A stretch of DNA of 6,584 nt from contig DXYS01000070.1 of NCBI GenBank assembly GCA_019415705.1, forward strand, positions 1 to 6,584, in the 5' to 3' direction. A program made the translations under genes and the position numbers. The stretch is from Bacteroidales bacterium (lineage in GTDB: Bacteria > Bacteroidota > Bacteroidia > Bacteroidales > Muribaculaceae). Shown in pieces: positions 1 through 6,564 of the stretch. Each line of letters starts with the position of its first letter. The stretch's first letter is position 1. A model generated the notes under the pieces. The model saw only the letters and a list, made by a program, of their open reading frames with translations, searched no databases and had not been told where the DNA came from.

Positions 1-24
1 CCCCCTTGGGGAAGTCATCATCCC

Positions 25-60
25 AAAAGACGGCTGCGTCGTGAGACGCGGCCGTTTTTT
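25..60. terminator. Intrinsic terminator of the gene left of the window
   Basis: A 10-bp stem (31-40 pairing with 45-54, one G-U wobble) closes a GTGA tetraloop and is followed by six T residues at 55-60. An A-rich run at 25-28 mirrors the T tract, so the reverse transcript would also end in a short U-rich tail and the element could work in both directions. No gene is visible to its left inside the window, so it most likely ends an unseen + strand gene. Confidence 0.85.
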
Positions 61-138
61 ATCATAAGCCAACACGCCAATAATGACGTTCGGTTTATGT
101 TTTACATTCATTAATTTAATAATTTTAACCATACAATA

Positions 139-170
139 TTTGCTAAGTTAGAGGCTTTGCGCTAATTTAG
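139..170 (+). promoter_or_regulatory. Candidate Bacteroidota promoter of the phosphoesterase gene
   Basis: A TTTG at 139-142 (-33 element) is separated by 20 bases from TAATTTAG at 163-170, which matches the Bacteroides -7 consensus TAnnTTTG at all but one defined position. Transcription would start around 175-178 and leave a leader of about 40 bases before the ATG at 216. This is a consensus match only. A weaker alternative -7 match (AGGCTTTG, 152-159) lies within the same stretch. Confidence 0.5.
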
Positions 171-173
171 CAA
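140..173. repeat. Inverted repeat spanning the promoter (candidate operator)
   Basis: TTGCTAAGTTAG (140-151) and CTAATTTAGCAA (162-173) are inverted copies matching at 11 of 12 positions, separated by ten bases. The dyad runs from the end of the candidate -33 element through the -7 element, a typical place for a dimeric regulator to bind. No T tract follows, so a terminator or attenuator is unlikely. Which protein binds, if any, cannot be read from the sequence. Confidence 0.55.
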
Positions 174-215
174 CAAACTAAAGTGACTAAATCCATTTAT
201 TACATCTTTATCAAA

Positions 216-2042
216 ATGAATATAAAACGACTATTATCGTTAGCTGCAATCGCAACTGCATTTGTCGCAAACAGCCAACGCATCGCTGTGCTCAGCGACG
301 TGCATGTCACACCCGGCAATATGTGTGACTCAATGCTCAGAGTCGCTGTCGCAGAAATCAACAAAAACGATTTCGACCTTGTAATTGTCGACGGAGACCT
401 GTCGAACGAAGGCTCTGACGAACAGCTTTACAACGTCAAATCCATCCTTGACGCCGTCCGCCATCCGATTTTCGTGCTTCCCGGCAACCATGAGAACAAC
501 TGGAGCCAAAGCGCCACAAAGACATTTGTCGACATCTGGGGCAACGACCGTTTTGTCACCGAGGTCGACTCCCTCGTCATCGTCGGCATCAACTGCGGCC
601 CATTCATGAAGATGGGCGACGGCCACATCAAACAGGAAGACCTGCATTGGCTCAAATCCACACTCGACGAGCGTGTGACACCCGGCAAACGCGTTCTCTC
701 GTTCAACCACTATCCCCTGCAGGAAGACTTAGACAACTGGCAGGATTATGTCAGAGTGCTCGAGCAGTACCCCGTCATAGGACACATCAACGGCCACTAT
801 CACTCATGGAAGAAATATAAGGGCGGTGATATCGACGCAGCCATGGTACGCGCCCTCGACATGCGCGACGGCACTTACGGCTACGCCATCCTCGACATCA
901 CTCCCGAGTGGATTCATGTTTACAACAAAAACGTGGGAGAGTCAAAACCGCAGCCCAAATTCGCATGGGCAGCACGCACTTCGCTTAAGCCCCTCAAGGG
1001 CGCCGAGAAAGCCGAGTGGACCTCGCCCGAGGGCTATGAGGTTACAAAAGTCTGGGCTGACAGTGCCTCAATCTTCACGCGCCTCGGCTTTGATGCCGAT
1101 AACGTATACTTCGGCAACTCTCTCGGTGCAGCCCGCGCCGTCGGCAAAAAAGACTCGCAGCTCAAATGGTCAGTCGAGACCGGCGCGTCACTTTTCTCGC
1201 GTCCGTCAGTCCTGCTTTCTGGCCGCGTAGCCATACCCTACTCCGACGGCATCATGATTGTCAACCCCGCCAACGGCAAACTCGTCAAGACATATAAATC
1301 TGCCGAGGGTCCCTATGTTGCCGACGGTCTTGTCACTGACAAGGCTTACATACAGGGCGCCTACAAACGCCTCGAGCGCCGCAACCCCAAGAACGGCGCG
1401 CTCGTCTGGAGCTATGACTCGATTTTCAACTACTGTCAGGCCGCCCCTGTCGTAGACGGCGACGACGTCATCTTCGGCGCATGGGATACTAACCTGCGCT
1501 GCCTCTCGCTCAAGAACGGCAAGCTTAAATGGGTGTGGAACAACGGCAAGACGGCCAATATGCTCGGCCCGGGCAATGTCGTACCAGTCGTGACTGACGA
1601 CAAAGTCATCGTTGTCGCCCCCGACCGATACATGACTGCCGTCGACCGCCGCACAGGCCGTCAGCTTTGGCGCGACAACAGTCACCGCTACCGCGAAAGC
1701 CTCGGCCACAGCGAAGACCTGACCCGCGTCTACGCCAAAACCATGGACGGCGAATTAGTGGCAGTCGACGCGACGACACCCGACTTCAAAGAGATATTCA
1801 CCGTCGACATGGGTCTCGGCTACGAGCATGCACCGACAGTAATCGCCGAGCGTGACGGAGTGGTCTACGCCGGCTCACGCCGCGGCATAGTCACCGCCGT
1901 CGACCCCGTCGCTAAGAAAGTCATCTGGAGTCTGCCCCTCGGAGTCAGCGAAATCAACGGCATCGACGTCGACCCCACCACGGGCGACATCTACGTTTCG
2001 CTTATCGAAGGCACAATCTTCCGTATCGCTAAAAAGAAATAA
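216..2042 (+). CDS. Exported metallophosphoesterase with C-terminal PQQ-like beta-propeller
   Basis: The 608-residue product starts with a signal peptide (residues 1-20: MNIKR, then a hydrophobic stretch ending AFVANS, probably cut before Q21), so it should act in the periplasm or beyond. Residues 22-235 form a calcineurin-like phosphoesterase with all metal ligands in place: D28-x-H30, G60-D61...N64, G90-N91-H92-E93, H165 and G193-H194-Y195-H196. These resemble class III cyclic nucleotide phosphodiesterases (CpdA/Icc type), but the substrate is unknown. Residues about 262-606 are a PQQ/BamB-like propeller. Strand repeats of the form 'AVD..TG..LW' recur near residues 307, 348, 388, 429, 475, 516 and 561, which suggests seven or eight blades. 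Nothing indicates quinone-dependent dehydrogenase activity, so the propeller more likely binds a partner or ligand. ATG 216 was chosen over GTG 183 because it begins a clean signal peptide and leaves room for the promoter. The gene stands alone between two terminators. Confidence 0.9.
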   Translation: MNIKRLLSLAAIATAFVANSQRIAVLSDVHVTPGNMCDSMLRVAVAEINKNDFDLVIVDGDLSNEGSDEQLYNVKSILDAVRHPIFVLPGNHENNWSQSATKTFVDIWGNDRFVTEVDSLVIVGINCGPFMKMGDGHIKQEDLHWLKSTLDERVTPGKRVLSFNHYPLQEDLDNWQDYVRVLEQYPVIGHINGHYHSWKKYKGGDIDAAMVRALDMRDGTYGYAILDITPEWIHVYNKNVGESKPQPKFAWAARTSLKPLKGAEKAEWTSPEGYEVTKVWADSASIFTRLGFDADNVYFGNSLGAARAVGKKDSQLKWSVETGASLFSRPSVLLSGRVAIPYSDGIMIVNPANGKLVKTYKSAEGPYVADGLVTDKAYIQGAYKRLERRNPKNGALVWSYDSIFNYCQAAPVVDGDDVIFGAWDTNLRCLSLKNGKLKWVWNNGKTANMLGPGNVVPVVTDDKVIVVAPDRYMTAVDRRTGRQLWRDNSHRYRESLGHSEDLTRVYAKTMDGELVAVDATTPDFKEIFTVDMGLGYEHAPTVIAERDGVVYAGSRRGIVTAVDPVAKKVIWSLPLGVSEINGIDVDPTTGDIYVSLIEGTIFRIAKKK

Positions 2043-2092
2043 TTTACCCCCCACAAGGATATATCAATCGTGTCAGCTGCTTGACAACGATG

Positions 2093-2139
2093 ACGCCCTG
2101 TCTAAACGAGAATAATCTCGAAGACAGGGCGTTTTTTTT
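2093..2139 (+). terminator. Intrinsic terminator of the phosphoesterase gene
   Basis: CGCCCTGTCT (2094-2103) pairs perfectly with AGACAGGGCG (2122-2131). An inner CGAG/CTCG stem (2107-2110 with 2117-2120) caps the hairpin with an AATAAT loop. Eight T residues follow at 2132-2139. On the opposite strand the same hairpin is followed by a mixed sequence without a U tract, so it should stop + strand transcripts much better than those arriving from the merR-like gene. Confidence 0.92.
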
Positions 2140-2147
2140 GGGGGGGG
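2132..2147. repeat. T8G8 homopolymer junction
   Basis: Eight T residues, the U tract of the terminator, run directly into eight G residues at 2140-2147. The G tract lies outside any gene, 18 bases beyond the stop codon of the convergent merR-like gene. Tracts of this length are prone to slippage and to sequencing error. No function is evident. Confidence 0.9.
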
Positions 2148-2165
2148 ATAATAATCAGACACCCC

Positions 2166-2510
2166 TCAGGACCCTTTTATCGTATCAAATGCTTTGAGCA
2201 TCCCGACGAGGTCTGCACGAATTGATTTCAGCCGGTCTATTGCCTCAAAACGACGGTTGACACCGCTGTGATTGTGGCGTATCTGGTTTTCGGCGGCCTC
2301 AAGTTTGAGGCCCTTCTCTTTGACAAGATAATAAATCATACGTATCTTCTCGACATCGGCCGGCGTATAAAAGCGCGTGCCGCCCGAGTTACGCTTAGGC
2401 TTGATAATGGTGAAGCGGCTCTCCCAGAAACGGAGTGTCGAGCACGGCACTCCGACGATTTCGGCCACCTCGCTGATTTTATAATACTTCTTGTCTAAAT
2501 CCTGTTCCAT
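2166..2510 (-). CDS. Small MerR-family transcriptional regulator (MlrA-like HTH, no effector domain)
   Basis: The 114-residue product is mostly a MerR winged helix-turn-helix. Residues 10-30 (YKISEVAEIVGV..STLRFWE) are the recognition HTH, and residues 36-59 (IKPKRNSGGTRFYTPADVEKI) form the wing and following helix. The 'R-F-W-E...P-x-R...G-x-R-x-Y' pattern resembles the MlrA/CarA-like branch. A short C-terminal helix (about 86-108) may serve dimerisation. There is no room for a ligand-binding domain and no metal-binding cysteine cluster (only C23, inside the HTH), so its signal is not apparent. ATG 2510 is preferred to the in-frame ATG at 2546, which would overlap the preceding gene by 23 bases and add 12 residues unlike the family. 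Only 13 bases separate it from the M23 gene, so the two are probably co-transcribed from the promoter near 3560. Its target is unknown; autoregulation of the operon is one possibility. Confidence 0.88.
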   Translation of the reverse strand: MEQDLDKKYYKISEVAEIVGVPCSTLRFWESRFTIIKPKRNSGGTRFYTPADVEKIRMIYYLVKEKGLKLEAAENQIRHNHSGVNRRFEAIDRLKSIRADLVGMLKAFDTIKGS

Positions 2511-2523
2511 AGCATTTTTAAGA

Positions 2524-3495
2524 TTAATCCATGACGTGACCCGCATTCTCGGCCTGACGTATCATTTCGTCATATTCCTCCGGAGTAAGGTCATAAAAAT
2601 AATAATTGACGGGATTCTGCGGCTGACCCTTGAGTCGCACTTCATAATGGAGGTGCGAGCCGGTTGATTTGCCCGTGTTGCCCACCTTGCCTATGATGTC
2701 GCCGCGTTTGACGGTCTGACCCGGCTTGACGAGTATCTGCGAAAGATGTGCATAGCGTGTCGTGTAATTGTATCCGTGATCGAGCTCGACGAGATTGCCG
2801 TAGGCGCTCTGCCACTTAGCCGTGGTGACTTTAGCATCACCTGTGGCATAAACCGGTGTACCAACGGGCGACGAAAAATCCATACCTTCATGAAACTTGC
2901 CGGTGCCGTATATCGGATCTCGTCTGTAGCCATAGCCCGAAGCCATCGCACGCAAAAATTTCTCGGAAATCGGCTGTATCGCCGGGATGCTCGCTGCGCG
3001 GTCCTTGAGCGAAGATGCCTGAGTAGCCAAAAAATCAAATGATTTGCTCTGAGTGTAAATCATCCGTTCGAGACGGTCGATACGGTCTGTCGACGCACGC
3101 AGTATCTCCGGGTCAGACATCGAGTCAAGCGCGTTATAATTACGTCGGCGCTCAAGACCGGCATATCGGTGCGCATAGCTGACAGGCTCGGCCTGCATCA
3201 TTACCCTATAAAAATTATTGTCACGCGCCGCAAGGTCTTCCATAACGGCAAGAGCCTCATCCGCACGGCGGTTGAGCAGGTCTATCTGAGTTTCAATCTG
3301 CTCTTTTTCCTGCCTCAGAGCGCGCTCACGCGGCATCTCGAAAAAGCTGTAAACACCGACAAGCGTAACTGCAGCTACAACAATACCGACCGCCGACTGC
3401 CTGATTGCAGCCATGACGCGCGCACGCCGCGAAGGATATACGCGGTCATAACGCTCGGTCGTCGGATTATATCGGTAGAAAACTTTAGGGCTCAT
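2524..3495 (-). CDS. Membrane-anchored M23 family metallopeptidase (LytM-type)
   Basis: The 323-residue product has a cytoplasmic N-terminus of about 33 residues (VFYRYNPTTERYDRVYPSRR, a Bacteroidales hallmark as I recall it), one membrane helix at about 34-52, a probable coiled coil at about 55-90, a helical linker, and an M23 domain at about 186-297. The zinc ligands H202, D206 (HEGMD) and H283 (HLH) and the catalytic histidines H250 (YAHLS) and H281 are all present, so it is expected to be an active zinc peptidase cutting peptidoglycan cross-links in the periplasm, rather than a degenerate activator of the EnvC/NlpD kind. The short tail (about 301-323) is acidic. The chosen ATG gives the expected family N-terminus. 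It is the first gene of an operon with the merR-like gene and is divergent from alaS. I recall the alaS/M23/MerR neighbourhood as common in Bacteroidales, but this was not checked here. Confidence 0.92.
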   Translation of the reverse strand: MSPKVFYRYNPTTERYDRVYPSRRARVMAAIRQSAVGIVVAAVTLVGVYSFFEMPRERALRQEKEQIETQIDLLNRRADEALAVMEDLAARDNNFYRVMMQAEPVSYAHRYAGLERRRNYNALDSMSDPEILRASTDRIDRLERMIYTQSKSFDFLATQASSLKDRAASIPAIQPISEKFLRAMASGYGYRRDPIYGTGKFHEGMDFSSPVGTPVYATGDAKVTTAKWQSAYGNLVELDHGYNYTTRYAHLSQILVKPGQTVKRGDIIGKVGNTGKSTGSHLHYEVRLKGQPQNPVNYYFYDLTPEEYDEMIRQAENAGHVMD

Positions 3496-3519
3496 AAAAG
3501 AGATTTCAGAGGCCTGATA

Positions 3520-3539
3520 TTAACTGACAGAGCAGTTAA
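3520..3539. repeat. Perfect 7-bp inverted repeat in the M23 leader
   Basis: TTAACTG (3520-3526) and CAGTTAA (3533-3539) are exact inverted copies with a 6-base spacer. The element lies between the predicted M23 transcription start (about 3548) and the M23 start codon, so it could be an operator just downstream of the promoter or a small hairpin in the mRNA leader. Confidence 0.6.
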
Positions 3540-3550
3540 CAGCCGGATTT

Positions 3551-3582
3551 CTTGCAAAAATAATAAGTTCTGACTACTTTTG
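3551..3582 (+). promoter_or_regulatory. alaS promoter (Bacteroidota -33/-7 type)
   Basis: TACTTTTG at 3575-3582 is a perfect match to the -7 consensus TAnnTTTG. Twenty bases upstream lies CTTG (3551-3554), three of four matches to the -33 TTTG. Transcription would begin near 3588 and give a leader of about 65 bases before the alaS ATG. The -33 element abuts the -7 element of the opposing M23 promoter. Confidence 0.72.
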
Positions 3583-3586
3583 CAGA
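3555..3586 (-). promoter_or_regulatory. M23-merR operon promoter (Bacteroidota -33/-7 type)
   Basis: Read on the minus strand, TATTTTTG (3562 down to 3555) matches TAnnTTTG perfectly. Twenty bases upstream is TCTG (3586 down to 3583), three of four matches to TTTG. Transcription would begin near 3548, about 50 bases before the M23 ATG at 3495. The element occupies essentially the same DNA as the alaS promoter. Confidence 0.65.
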
Positions 3587-3652
3587 TTATTACGCAAAGT
3601 AAGCAAATATCTCGGAAAATAACAATACTCATAGACCAAGCAACTTTTTAAA

Positions 3653-6274
3653 ATGTTGACTGCTAAAGAAATCCGCGAGTCTTACAAAGACTTTTTCAAA
3701 AGCAAAGGACACCACATCGTCCCCTCCGCCCCGATGGTAATCAAAGACGACCCCACACTGATGTTTACCAACGCGGGTATGAATCAGTTTAAAGATATTA
3801 TCCTCGGCAACAAAGCCCCTAAATACACACGTGTAGCCGACTCACAGAAATGTCTGCGTGTCAGCGGCAAGCACAACGACCTCGAGGAAGTCGGCATGGA
3901 TACATACCATCACACCATGTTTGAGATGCTCGGCAACTGGTCGTTTGGCGACTACTTCAAGAAAGAAGCGATCAGCTGGGCTTGGGAGTATCTTGTAGAT
4001 GTGCTTAAGCTCGACCCCGAACGTCTCTACGCTACAGTATTCGAAGGCGCTCCGGACGAAGGCCTCTCCCGCGACGACGAAGCCGCCGAAATCTGGAGCA
4101 AAAATCTGCCTCTGTCTCATATAATCAACGGCAACAAGCATGACAATTTCTGGGAAATGGGTGATACCGGCCCCTGCGGTCCCTGCTCGGAAATACACAT
4201 TGACCTGCGCACCGACGAGGAGCGTGCTGCTGTCGACGGCGCATCTCTCGTCAACAAAGACCATCCTCAGGTGATAGAGATATGGAACCTTGTGTTCATG
4301 CAGTTTAACCGCAAGGCCGACGGCTCGCTCGAGCCGCTCCCCGCAAAGGTCATTGACACAGGTATGGGATTCGAGCGCCTTTGCATGGCTCTGCAGGGCA
4401 AACGCTCTAACTATGACACTGACGTGTTCACCCCGCTGATTGACAAAATCTCGTCACTATCAGGTCTCAAATATGGCGAGGACAAGAAGGTCGACATAGC
4501 CATGCGCGTCATCGCTGACCATGTGCGCACCATCGCCTTCTCTATCGCCGACTCGCAGTTGCCCGGCAACGCCAAGGCCGGCTACGTCATCCGACGCATC
4601 CTGCGTCGCGCCGTGCGCTACGCCTATACGTTCCTCGGTCAGAAGAGTGCATTCATGTACCGCCTCGTCGACACCCTCATCGAAAGCATGGGCGATGCCT
4701 ACCCCGAAATTGTCTCGCAGCGCGACCTCATCATGAAAGTAATCAAAGAAGAAGAAGACGCTTTCCTGCGCACACTCGAGAACGGCATACGTATGCTCGA
4801 CGACGCCATGCAGAGCGCACGTGCCAAAGGCCTTGACATGATTTCAGGCAAACAGGCTTTCACTCTCTACGACACTTACGGATTCCCGCTCGACCTCACC
4901 CTGCTTATCCTCAAAGAGAACGGCATGACTCTCAATCAGGCCGAGTTTGACGCCGAAATGGAGGCTCAGAAACAGCGCGCCCGCAATGCCGCCGCCGTTG
5001 AGGCTACAGACTGGATTACAGTCCATGAAGGCGAACAGAAATTTGTCGGCTACGACGAGACAAGCGTCGAGACCGAGATACTTCGCTACCGTCGCGTTAA
5101 ACAGAAAAATCGCGAATATTATCAGTTAATCCTCGCCGAGACACCTTTCTATGCCGAAATGGGCGGACAGGTCGGCGACCGCGGCACTCTCACCGACCTT
5201 GAGACCGGCGAGACCATCGAAATCTACGACACCAAGCGTGAGAACGGCATCGGCGTGCATCTCGCCAAGAAAATGCCCGCCACTCCGGCCGCACGTTTCC
5301 GTGCAAGCATCGACACCGAGGCACGCATGGCCACATCGTGCAACCACACCGCCACTCACCTGCTCCACGAGGCCCTGCGCGAAGTGCTCGGCACACATGT
5401 CGAGCAGCGCGGCTCGTTCGTGTCGCCTGACGTCCTGCGTTTTGACTTCTCTCACTTCCAGAAACTCACTCCCGAAGAGATTTCTAAAGTAGAGCATATC
5501 GTCAACCGCCGCATACGCGAGGCCATTGCCCGCGACGAGCATCGCAACGTTCCCATCGAGGAGGCGCGCAAGATGGGCGCCATGGCACTCTTCGGCGAAA
5601 AATACGGTGACGAGGTGCGCGTGATTCGCTATGGTGACTCAGTCGAGCTCTGTGGCGGCACACATGTGCCCAATACCGGCAATATCGGCATGCTGCGCAT
5701 TATTTCCGAAAGCAGTATTGCTGCCGGCATACGCCGAATCGAAGCAATCACAGGCGAGAATCTCGAGAAGGCCATCGACGAAATGACATCTACGCTCCAC
5801 GACATCGCCGCCATGTTCAACAACGCACCCGACGTAGTCGCCGCACTGCGCCGCTCTATCGAGGAGAACGCCGAGCTGCGCCGTCAGGCCGAAGACTACT
5901 TTAATGAGCGCGTAAACAATATTGCAACCGAAGAGCTCGCCAAGGCAACCGTCGAACACGGCATCAAAGTAGTCGTTCTCAAGGGCATTCGTCTACCTGA
6001 TTTGGTTAAGGGCGTTGCCTTCAACATTCGCGCTCGTGTCAATGAGCCGACGGTTTTCCTCGCAGCTACTTCCGACCCGTCAGGCAAACCCCTGCTCACT
6101 GTAATGGTGACCGAAGACCTTGTCAAAGAAGGTAAAAACGCATCAGTCATCGTGCGAGAGGCTGCCAAAGAAATCAAAGGCGGTGGTGGCGGCCAGCCCG
6201 GATTTGCTCAAGCCGGCGGCAAAAATGCCGAAGGCCTTGAGGCCGCATTCAACAAGATGCTCCAGCTTATCTGA
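3653..6274 (+). CDS. alaS: Alanyl-tRNA synthetase
   Basis: This essential cytoplasmic class II synthetase charges tRNA-Ala with alanine and removes mischarged serine or glycine. At 873 residues it is about the length of the E. coli enzyme. In order it carries: motif 1 region (DPTLMFTNAGMNQFK, 33-47), the TRVADSQKCLRVSGKHNDLEEVG block (59-81), motif 2 (HHTMFEMLGNWSFGDYF, 86-102), motif 3 (TGMGFERL, 236-243), a helical tRNA-recognition region (about 250-450), the editing domain with zinc-type residues H565, H569, C667 and H671 (HTATH and CGGTH), a coiled-coil linker (about 700-765), and the C-terminal C-Ala/DHHA1 domain ending in the glycine-rich GGGGGQPGFAQAGG (843-856). All catalytic and editing signatures are intact. 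The ATG follows an AT-rich leader with no Shine-Dalgarno, as usual in this phylum. It is divergent from the M23-merR operon and followed by its own terminator. Confidence 0.99.
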   Translation: MLTAKEIRESYKDFFKSKGHHIVPSAPMVIKDDPTLMFTNAGMNQFKDIILGNKAPKYTRVADSQKCLRVSGKHNDLEEVGMDTYHHTMFEMLGNWSFGDYFKKEAISWAWEYLVDVLKLDPERLYATVFEGAPDEGLSRDDEAAEIWSKNLPLSHIINGNKHDNFWEMGDTGPCGPCSEIHIDLRTDEERAAVDGASLVNKDHPQVIEIWNLVFMQFNRKADGSLEPLPAKVIDTGMGFERLCMALQGKRSNYDTDVFTPLIDKISSLSGLKYGEDKKVDIAMRVIADHVRTIAFSIADSQLPGNAKAGYVIRRILRRAVRYAYTFLGQKSAFMYRLVDTLIESMGDAYPEIVSQRDLIMKVIKEEEDAFLRTLENGIRMLDDAMQSARAKGLDMISGKQAFTLYDTYGFPLDLTLLILKENGMTLNQAEFDAEMEAQKQRARNAAAVEATDWITVHEGEQKFVGYDETSVETEILRYRRVKQKNREYYQLILAETPFYAEMGGQVGDRGTLTDLETGETIEIYDTKRENGIGVHLAKKMPATPAARFRASIDTEARMATSCNHTATHLLHEALREVLGTHVEQRGSFVSPDVLRFDFSHFQKLTPEEISKVEHIVNRRIREAIARDEHRNVPIEEARKMGAMALFGEKYGDEVRVIRYGDSVELCGGTHVPNTGNIGMLRIISESSIAAGIRRIEAITGENLEKAIDEMTSTLHDIAAMFNNAPDVVAALRRSIEENAELRRQAEDYFNERVNNIATEELAKATVEHGIKVVVLKGIRLPDLVKGVAFNIRARVNEPTVFLAATSDPSGKPLLTVMVTEDLVKEGKNASVIVREAAKEIKGGGGGQPGFAQAGGKNAEGLEAAFNKMLQLI

Positions 6275-6296
6275 GCTATCTAACTCATTACAAAAC

Positions 6297-6332
6297 CCCG
6301 GGAGCCGTGCCGTGCGGACTCCCGGGATTTTT
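6297..6332 (+). terminator. Intrinsic terminator of alaS
   Basis: CCCGGGAG (6297-6304) pairs with CTCCCGGG (6319-6326). An inner CCG/CGG stem (6305-6307 with 6315-6317, A6318 bulged) extends the hairpin. A T5 tract follows at 6328-6332, 23 bases past the alaS stop. An A-rich run upstream (6292-6295) could give weak activity on the other strand. Confidence 0.9.
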
Positions 6333-6378
6333 ATATAATCATAAAGTATCTTAATCGGCAAACTCTCGCCCGCGGAAG

Positions 6379-6410
6379 ATGTTTTTAGAATATAACAACT
6401 CTAAAAACAT
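6379..6410. repeat. Perfect 11-bp inverted repeat ahead of the His-rich small gene
   Basis: ATGTTTTTAGA (6379-6389) and TCTAAAAACAT (6400-6410) are exact inverted copies around a 10-base spacer, ending seven bases before the ATG at 6418. As DNA it would suit a dimeric regulator. As RNA it is an AT-rich hairpin placed where ribosomes must load. No good TAnnTTTG promoter was found between the alaS terminator and this element, so how the gene is transcribed is unclear. Confidence 0.65.
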
Positions 6411-6417
6411 AACAGAT

Positions 6418-6564
6418 ATGAAAGACCATTGCCACGGCCATCACGGCCATAAACACTTCTTTATCCATCTCGCCTTTCAGGCTGTAACACTTGTAGCAGC
6501 AATCGCCACACTCCACGAAGTCGAGAAAATCCGCAAAGGCGTCAAACGCATTGAGCGTCGATAA
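6418..6564 (+). CDS. Small His-rich single-pass membrane protein, function unknown
   Basis: I do not recognise this 48-residue protein. Residues 1-17 hold seven histidines and a cysteine (H4, C5, H6, H8, H9, H11, H13, H17), a plausible site for Zn, Ni, Cu or Co. Residues about 14-33 are hydrophobic enough for one membrane helix. Residues 34-48 (EVEKIRKGVKRIERR) form a strongly basic amphipathic helix. The positive-inside rule would put the basic tail in the cytoplasm and the His cluster outside. Codon choice (many C-ending codons) matches the neighbouring genes, which supports real coding. ATG 6418 is preferred; the in-frame ATG at 6379 lies inside the inverted repeat and would add 13 residues unlike a leader peptide. 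It follows the alaS terminator by 85 bases and carries its own dyad-containing leader. A metal-related role is an inference from composition only. Confidence 0.68.
   Translation: MKDHCHGHHGHKHFFIHLAFQAVTLVAAIATLHEVEKIRKGVKRIERR

Noticed and set aside
183..215. GTG at 183 as start of the phosphoesterase
   Set aside because: It would add 11 residues before an otherwise clean signal peptide and leave almost no leader after the candidate promoter.
2511..2546. ATG at 2546 as start of the MerR-like gene
   Set aside because: It overlaps the M23 gene by 23 bases and the extra residues do not fit the family; ATG 2510 gives a normal MerR N-terminus.
3169..3573. A 134-codon open frame on + antisense to the M23 gene and across its promoter
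   Set aside because: It is a shadow of the M23 coding strand. The protein shows no recognisable motif and it runs through both promoter elements.
3588..3652. A T-box or other riboswitch in the alaS leader
   Set aside because: The leader is only about 65 bases, shows no specifier/T-box sequence or terminator hairpin, and T-boxes are not expected in this phylum.
5126..5542. Long minus-strand open frame inside alaS (and similar ones at 3842-4264, 1206-1709 and 330-710)
   Set aside because: These arise from C/G-ending codon bias of the true genes. None shows a protein family signature or its own promoter.
6379..6410. Invertible promoter (phase-variation switch) between the inverted repeat arms
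   Set aside because: The 10-base spacer is far too short for the site-specific inversions known in Bacteroidales, and no recombinase gene is nearby.
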